DNA from: Anaeromyxobacter sp.
GTDB taxonomy: Bacteria; Myxococcota; Myxococcia; Myxococcales; Anaeromyxobacteraceae
Assembly: GCA_016718565.1 (NCBI GenBank)
Contig: JADKCZ010000001.1
Location: 682,001-746,000, forward strand
DNA: 64,000 bases
Direction of reading: 5' to 3'
The translations under genes and the position numbers were made by a program. Positions 60,215 to 64,000 of the stretch are shown here, in pieces; the first letter of the stretch is position 1; each line of letters opens with the position of its first letter. The notes under the pieces are model-generated. The model made no database searches, had not been told where the DNA came from, and saw nothing but the letters and a program-made list of their open reading frames with translations.

Positions 60215-62073
60215 GTGGCACCCCCCGCGGCGTGCCAGTGCGCTTCCTCGAGCAGCTCCATGGCCCGCCCGGCCAGCGCCAGCACCTGGTCGCGCCCGGC
60301 GGCGCCGCCGTAGCGGCCGGCGTCGCAGGCGTCCAGCGCCAGGGCCAGCGCGCGCAGCGCCGGCGGGTGGGCCCCGGCCTCGGCGAGCGCGCGGGCCAGG
60401 TCCTCGCGGGTCAGCCCCACCGCCGGGCGGCCCAGCTTGTCGCCGCAGTAGCCGGTCAGGGCCCGCTCCACCTCGGCGAAGAAGGGGCCGGCCTCGGCGG
60501 CGGCCGCCAGCCTGGAGGCGGTGGCCAGCCGGCGCCGCGCCGCCCGGCCGGCCAGCGCCAGCCGGCGCGCCCCGCCGTCGGAGGCGTGGGCCTCGCGCAG
60601 CCGGTCCCAGCCGGCCAGCGCCGCGAACGCCGCCACCGGCGCGCCCAGCAGCAGCCAGAACGGCCAGCCCTGCCAGGGCGGCTCGCCGCGCCGCGAGAGC
60701 GCGCCGCCGGCGCGGATGGGCTTCAGCCCGCCGCCCAGCGCGTTCTGGCCGGGCGAGGCCGCCAGCGCCGGCGTCGCGGGGCCGGGCGCCAGCACCTCCA
60801 GCTGCAGCGGGGCCGTCTCCAGCACCCGGTAGACGCCGGTCCTGGGGTCGAAGACCGGCCAGCGGACCGCCGGCACGGTGAGCGTGCCCGGCCGGTCCGG
60901 CACCAGCACCGTCTCGACGCTGCGCGCGCCGGCCAGGCGGGCCTGGCGCGGCGCCACCTTGTCGGTCGAGGTCGGGGCGAAGGCCCTGAGGCCCGGCAGG
61001 CGCGGCGGGGCCGGGATCGACCAGGCCTTCACGTTCCCCTCGCCCTGCGCCGTCAGCTTGAGCGAGACCGGCTGCCCGGCCGCCACGGTCTTCTCGGAGA
61101 GCGCGGCCGTGAGGGTCATGGTGCCCACGTTGACGCTGTCGAAGCCGGCCGGCGCGCCGGGCGGGAGCGGCTTCACGGTGATGGTGACCGGGGCGCTCTG
61201 CCGGGTCACCTTGCGCACGTCCGGGAACGGGTCGAAGGGGTCGTCGGCGCCGACCCGCACCACCAGCGTCAGGCCGAAGCTGCCGAGCTCCAGCGCGCCG
61301 GCGCGGGTGGGGAAGAGCGCCAGCCGCTGGTACAGGTAGGCGCGCATGGGCAGGCCGTTTACCTTGCGCAGCTGGAACGAGAGCGACTGCGGCGTCTCCA
61401 CCTGCTCGGACCAGAAGCCGTCGTAGAGCGGCGGCTGGTAGCCGCCCACGTCCACCACGCCCACCGGCGAGAGCAGCACCACCGAGGCGGTCACCTGCTC
61501 GCCCAGGAAGACCTCGCGCTTGTCGAGCTCCACCTGGAGCACCAGGTCCTTCTCCCAGCCACGCCAGGCGCGGCTGGCGCCGCCGCCGCCGCCGGGCGGT
61601 CCGAGCAGGCCGCCGAAGGGGCTGGCCGGCCCCCCGCGGGGCCCCGGGGGCGGCGCGGTGCGGCTGCCGGCCGCCAGCACGGTCACCGGGATGGGCGCGG
61701 TCTCGGCGCTGGCGGGCCCGGCCACCACCTGCAGCGGCGGGATGACCAGCGCCCCGGCCCGGCGCGGCGCCAGCGAGAACTGGAAGGTGAAGGTGCGGCG
61801 GATGCGGACGCCGGCGCCGCCGCCCAGGTCCACGTTGGTGGAGGAGCCGGAGCTGCGCCCCACCACCTGGAACTCGAAGTCGCGCGCCGGCAGCGTCACG
61901 GTGGGCGTCTCGTCGGCCTCGACGCGCACCTCCAGCGTCACCACCTCGTCGGCGGCCAGCTCGGTGCGGTCCACGCCGGCCCGCACGGCCAGCGCCGCCC
62001 GGGCGGCCGAGGGGAGGCCGACCACCAGCAGCGCGGCCAGCGCCAGGGCGCGGCTACCAGTCCTTGGCCACAT
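60211..62073 (-). CDS. batD: BatD-like membrane-anchored oxygen-tolerance protein
   Basis: 620 residues from ATG 62073. Signal peptide ends 'PSAARA'. The periplasmic part is three Ig-like beta domains ('VTLEVRVEADETPTVTLPARDFEFQVVGRSSGSSTNVD', a family-typical start). One transmembrane helix lies near 480 ('PFWLLLGAPVAAFAALAGW'), and the cytosolic helical tail ends 'EEAHWHAAGGAT'. BatD works with the vWA proteins BatA/B, probably in envelope protein quality control. It overlaps batC by 20 bases and batE by four. Confidence 0.88.
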   Translation of the reverse strand: MWPRTGSRALALAALLVVGLPSAARAALAVRAGVDRTELAADEVVTLEVRVEADETPTVTLPARDFEFQVVGRSSGSSTNVDLGGGAGVRIRRTFTFQFSLAPRRAGALVIPPLQVVAGPASAETAPIPVTVLAAGSRTAPPPGPRGGPASPFGGLLGPPGGGGGASRAWRGWEKDLVLQVELDKREVFLGEQVTASVVLLSPVGVVDVGGYQPPLYDGFWSEQVETPQSLSFQLRKVNGLPMRAYLYQRLALFPTRAGALELGSFGLTLVVRVGADDPFDPFPDVRKVTRQSAPVTITVKPLPPGAPAGFDSVNVGTMTLTAALSEKTVAAGQPVSLKLTAQGEGNVKAWSIPAPPRLPGLRAFAPTSTDKVAPRQARLAGARSVETVLVPDRPGTLTVPAVRWPVFDPRTGVYRVLETAPLQLEVLAPGPATPALAASPGQNALGGGLKPIRAGGALSRRGEPPWQGWPFWLLLGAPVAAFAALAGWDRLREAHASDGGARRLALAGRAARRRLATASRLAAAAEAGPFFAEVERALTGYCGDKLGRPAVGLTREDLARALAEAGAHPPALRALALALDACDAGRYGGAAGRDQVLALAGRAMELLEEAHWHAAGGAT

Positions 62074-62914
62074 CGCGCTTCCGCGCCTCCTTCCGGCCGG
62101 CCGGGCCGAGCGGCATGTTCCGCTCGCGGTCGCGCAGGGCGTCGAGGAGCCGCGCGGCGTCCTGCCGGTCGAGCTGGCCGGCCCGACCCGCGGCTCCCTC
62201 GCTGCGCTCGCCTTCCTGCTCCCCGTCCCGCTGGCCGCCACGCTGGCTCCCGTCCTTGCGCTCACTGGGCCCCGGCTGCTGGCCCGGCTGGTCCTCGTCG
62301 CCCTGCCGCCCCTGGTCCGGCTTCGGCTGGCCCTGCGCCTGGCCCGGCTTCGGCTCCTGGCCGGCCCCCTGCCGGTCCTGGCCCTTCGCCTGGTCCTTCC
62401 CGTCCTGCTGGCCCTGCTCCGGCTTCCCCGGCTGCTGCTCCGGCTGGCCGCCCTGCTTGCCCTGGTCGCCCTGGTCCTTCGGCGCGCCCTGGCCCTGCGC
62501 CTTGCGGCGCAGCAGGACCTCGAGGTTATAGCGCGCGTCCTCGTTGGCGGGGTCGCGTGCCAGCGCCTGCGAGAAGGCCTTGACCGCGCCGTCCCGGTCG
62601 CCGGCGGCGGCCAGCGCGTTGCCCGTGTTCTGCAGCGCCCGCGAGGAGAGGACGCCGGCGGCGTCCCGCTCCAGCGCCCGCCTCCAGGCCTCGCGCGCCT
62701 CGGCGTGCCGCCCCAGGGCGTGCAGGGCGTTGCCGCGGTCGAAGTCGATCTCCGGGTGGGGCCCGGCCTCGCGCTCGGCCGCCTGGTAGCGCTCCAGCGC
62801 CGCGGCCCCGTCGCCGGAGAGGAGCTGCTCGTTCCCCTGGCGCACCGCGGGCTGCTCGGCGGTGAACGGCGAGGCGGCGCCCAGGAGCGCCAGCAGCAGG
62901 GCGGCGGCGCTCAC
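62054..62914 (-). CDS. batC: BatC-like TPR protein
   Basis: 286 residues from GTG 62914. A signal peptide comes first, then three TPR units (about 25-135, 'NEQLLSGDGAAALERYQAAEREAG', 'RGNALHALGRHAEAREAWRRALERD', 'NTGNALAAAGDRDGAVKAFSQALARDPANEDARYNLEVLL'). A low-complexity Gln/Gly/Lys/Pro tract of about 100 residues and a basic end follow. It matches the periplasmic TPR partner in bat operons. The start overlaps the batB stop. Confidence 0.85.
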   Translation of the reverse strand: MSAAALLLALLGAASPFTAEQPAVRQGNEQLLSGDGAAALERYQAAEREAGPHPEIDFDRGNALHALGRHAEAREAWRRALERDAAGVLSSRALQNTGNALAAAGDRDGAVKAFSQALARDPANEDARYNLEVLLRRKAQGQGAPKDQGDQGKQGGQPEQQPGKPEQGQQDGKDQAKGQDRQGAGQEPKPGQAQGQPKPDQGRQGDEDQPGQQPGPSERKDGSQRGGQRDGEQEGERSEGAAGRAGQLDRQDAARLLDALRDRERNMPLGPAGRKEARKRDVAKDW

Positions 62915-63990
62915 GCGGCCTCCGGGTCGTCGTCGGGCCGGGGGGCGCGCCCCTCGGGCAGGAGCAGGGCGGCCAGCAGGAGGAGGAAGGCGGGCAGGGC
63001 GAAGCGGGCGTACTGGTCGTCGTAGGCCACGGTGAGCCGGCTGGTGAGCTCGCCCTTCTCCAGCGCGTCGAGCGCCGCCACGAAGGCGGCCGGGCCGCGA
63101 TCGGGCGAGCCCGGCTCGAAGACCTGGCCGCCGCCCGCCTCGGTGAGCGCGCGCAGGGTGGCGGGGTCGAGGCGGGTCACCACCGGGTCGCCGGCGCGGT
63201 CCTTCTTGTAGCCGGTGAGGGCGCCGCCCGCGTCGGTGAGCGGGATGGGCTCGCCGGCCGTGGTGCCGATGGCCAGGGCGTGGATGCGGACGCCGGCCTC
63301 GGCCAGCTGGGCGGCGGCCTGGCGCGCCCCGCCCTCCAGGTCCTCGCCGTCGGTGACCAGCAGCACCACCTTGGAGCGCCCGGCCGCCGCCTGCGAGCCC
63401 TCCAGCACCTCCCGCGCCGCCGTGAGGGCGTTGCCCAGGTCGGAGCCCTGCTGGGCCACGCTCTGCGGCGTGACGGCCCGCAGGAAGAGCCGGGCCGCGG
63501 CGTAGTCGGTGGTGAGCGGGCACTGGACGAAGGCCTGGCCGGCGAAGACCACCAGCCCCACCCGGTCGCCGGCCAGCTGCTCCAGCAGCGCCCCCACCTC
63601 CAGCTTGGCGCGGGAGAGCCGGTCCGGCTTGACGTCGCGGGCCAGCATGGAGCGCGACACGTCCAGGGCGATGACCACGTCGACGCCGGTGCGGGTGACG
63701 AGCTCGGTGCGGCTGCCGCACTGCGGGCGGGCCAGCGCCAGCGTCAGCAGGGCCAGGCCGGTGAGCGAGAGCCCGAGCCGGGTGGCCGGGCGGGCGGCGC
63801 CGGCGCGTGGGGCCACCCGGCGGGCCTGGGGCCCCAGGGTGCGGGCCAGCAGGGCGCGGCGGCGGCCCAGCATGACCGCGCCGAGCAGGGCCAGCGCGGC
63901 CACCGCGGCCAGCAGCCAGAGCGCGCCCGGCTCGGCCAGGCGGGCCGGCGCCCCCAGCACCTGGAAGGAGAGCGGCGCGGCCTCGGTCAC
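62911..63990 (-). CDS. batB: BatA/BatB-type von Willebrand factor A membrane protein
   Basis: 359 residues from GTG 63990 with GGAG upstream near the window end. Two N-terminal helices (about 20-40, 72-88) are followed by a vWA domain whose metal site is intact: 'ALDVSRSML' (DxSxS), threonine in 'PLTTDYAAA', and 'LLVTDGEDLEGG'. A C-terminal helix 'FALPAFLLLLAALLLPEG' anchors it. Called BatB from its place before batC; batA is expected just beyond the window. Confidence 0.88.
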   Translation of the reverse strand: MTEAAPLSFQVLGAPARLAEPGALWLLAAVAALALLGAVMLGRRRALLARTLGPQARRVAPRAGAARPATRLGLSLTGLALLTLALARPQCGSRTELVTRTGVDVVIALDVSRSMLARDVKPDRLSRAKLEVGALLEQLAGDRVGLVVFAGQAFVQCPLTTDYAAARLFLRAVTPQSVAQQGSDLGNALTAAREVLEGSQAAAGRSKVVLLVTDGEDLEGGARQAAAQLAEAGVRIHALAIGTTAGEPIPLTDAGGALTGYKKDRAGDPVVTRLDPATLRALTEAGGGQVFEPGSPDRGPAAFVAALDALEKGELTSRLTVAYDDQYARFALPAFLLLLAALLLPEGRAPRPDDDPEAA

Positions 63991-64000
63991 GGGAAGCTCC

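Overview
The window is extremely GC-rich bacterial DNA in which nearly every codon ends in G or C. GTG starts and 4-base GTGA/ATGA gene overlaps are common. The cysteine-rich lipoprotein with 'NGxETDxDCGGxCxxC' modules and a lamin-tail-like domain, the metzincin, the giant TPR protein and the Bat operon all point to a myxobacterium-like deltaproteobacterium (Myxococcota, for example an Anaeromyxobacter relative). That assignment is inference from gene content; no rRNA or tRNA gene is visible. It looks chromosomal: no insertion sequence, integrase, phage gene or CRISPR array was found, and no gap between genes exceeds about 300 bases.

Layout. 1-478 is the 5' part of a lipoprotein gene cut by the window edge. 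607-8278 is a complete phosphate-starvation locus on the + strand: phoB, a soluble phoR, a phosphate-type porin, pstS, pstC, pstA, pstB and phoU. Runs of Pho-box-like heptamers spaced exactly 11 bp lie before phoB, the porin and pstC. 8279-13192 holds small genes, a truncated TRAP receptor, a CPBP-type membrane protein, a two-gene glycosyltransferase operon and a secreted protein. 13390-21523 holds a cysteine-rich lipoprotein followed by a trehalose module: a GH15 hydrolase divergent from an operon of membrane-anchored trehalose-6-phosphate synthase and a trehalose-6-phosphate phosphatase fused to a MarR-type DNA-binding domain. The module is bracketed by two 63-bp direct repeats formed from the 3' end of the lipoprotein gene.

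21551-34663 contains a LysR regulator, a secreted metzincin, a FabL-like reductase, a UspA protein, ssb, the sbcD-sbcC nuclease operon, a class II glutamine amidotransferase and a PBP4-type carboxypeptidase. 34930-41248 holds a Fur-family regulator, a VanX-like dipeptidase overlapping an N6-adenine DNA methyltransferase, a small hypothetical gene, an FKBP isomerase, and an overlapping trio of lipoprotein, queC and a PHA-granule-type protein. 41255-51703 is a single 10.4-kb gene for a 3482-residue TPR protein with two tracts of short amino-acid repeats. Upstream of it lie an S41 processing protease, a divergent membrane-bound LuxR-type regulator and a glutamate-cysteine ligase. From 57412 to the end, an overlapping - strand operon reads batB, batC, batD, batE, a GNAT acetyltransferase and a MATE exporter; batE carries an in-frame palindromic repeat insertion.

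The clearest functional units are the phosphate regulon, the trehalose module with a candidate operator at the otsA promoter, SbcCD beside ssb with an SOS-box-like site, and the Bat operon. The trehalose module is the best candidate for an undescribed arrangement. Its phosphatase could itself be the transcription factor, its synthase carries an extracytoplasmic domain, and the whole block is flanked by direct repeats.
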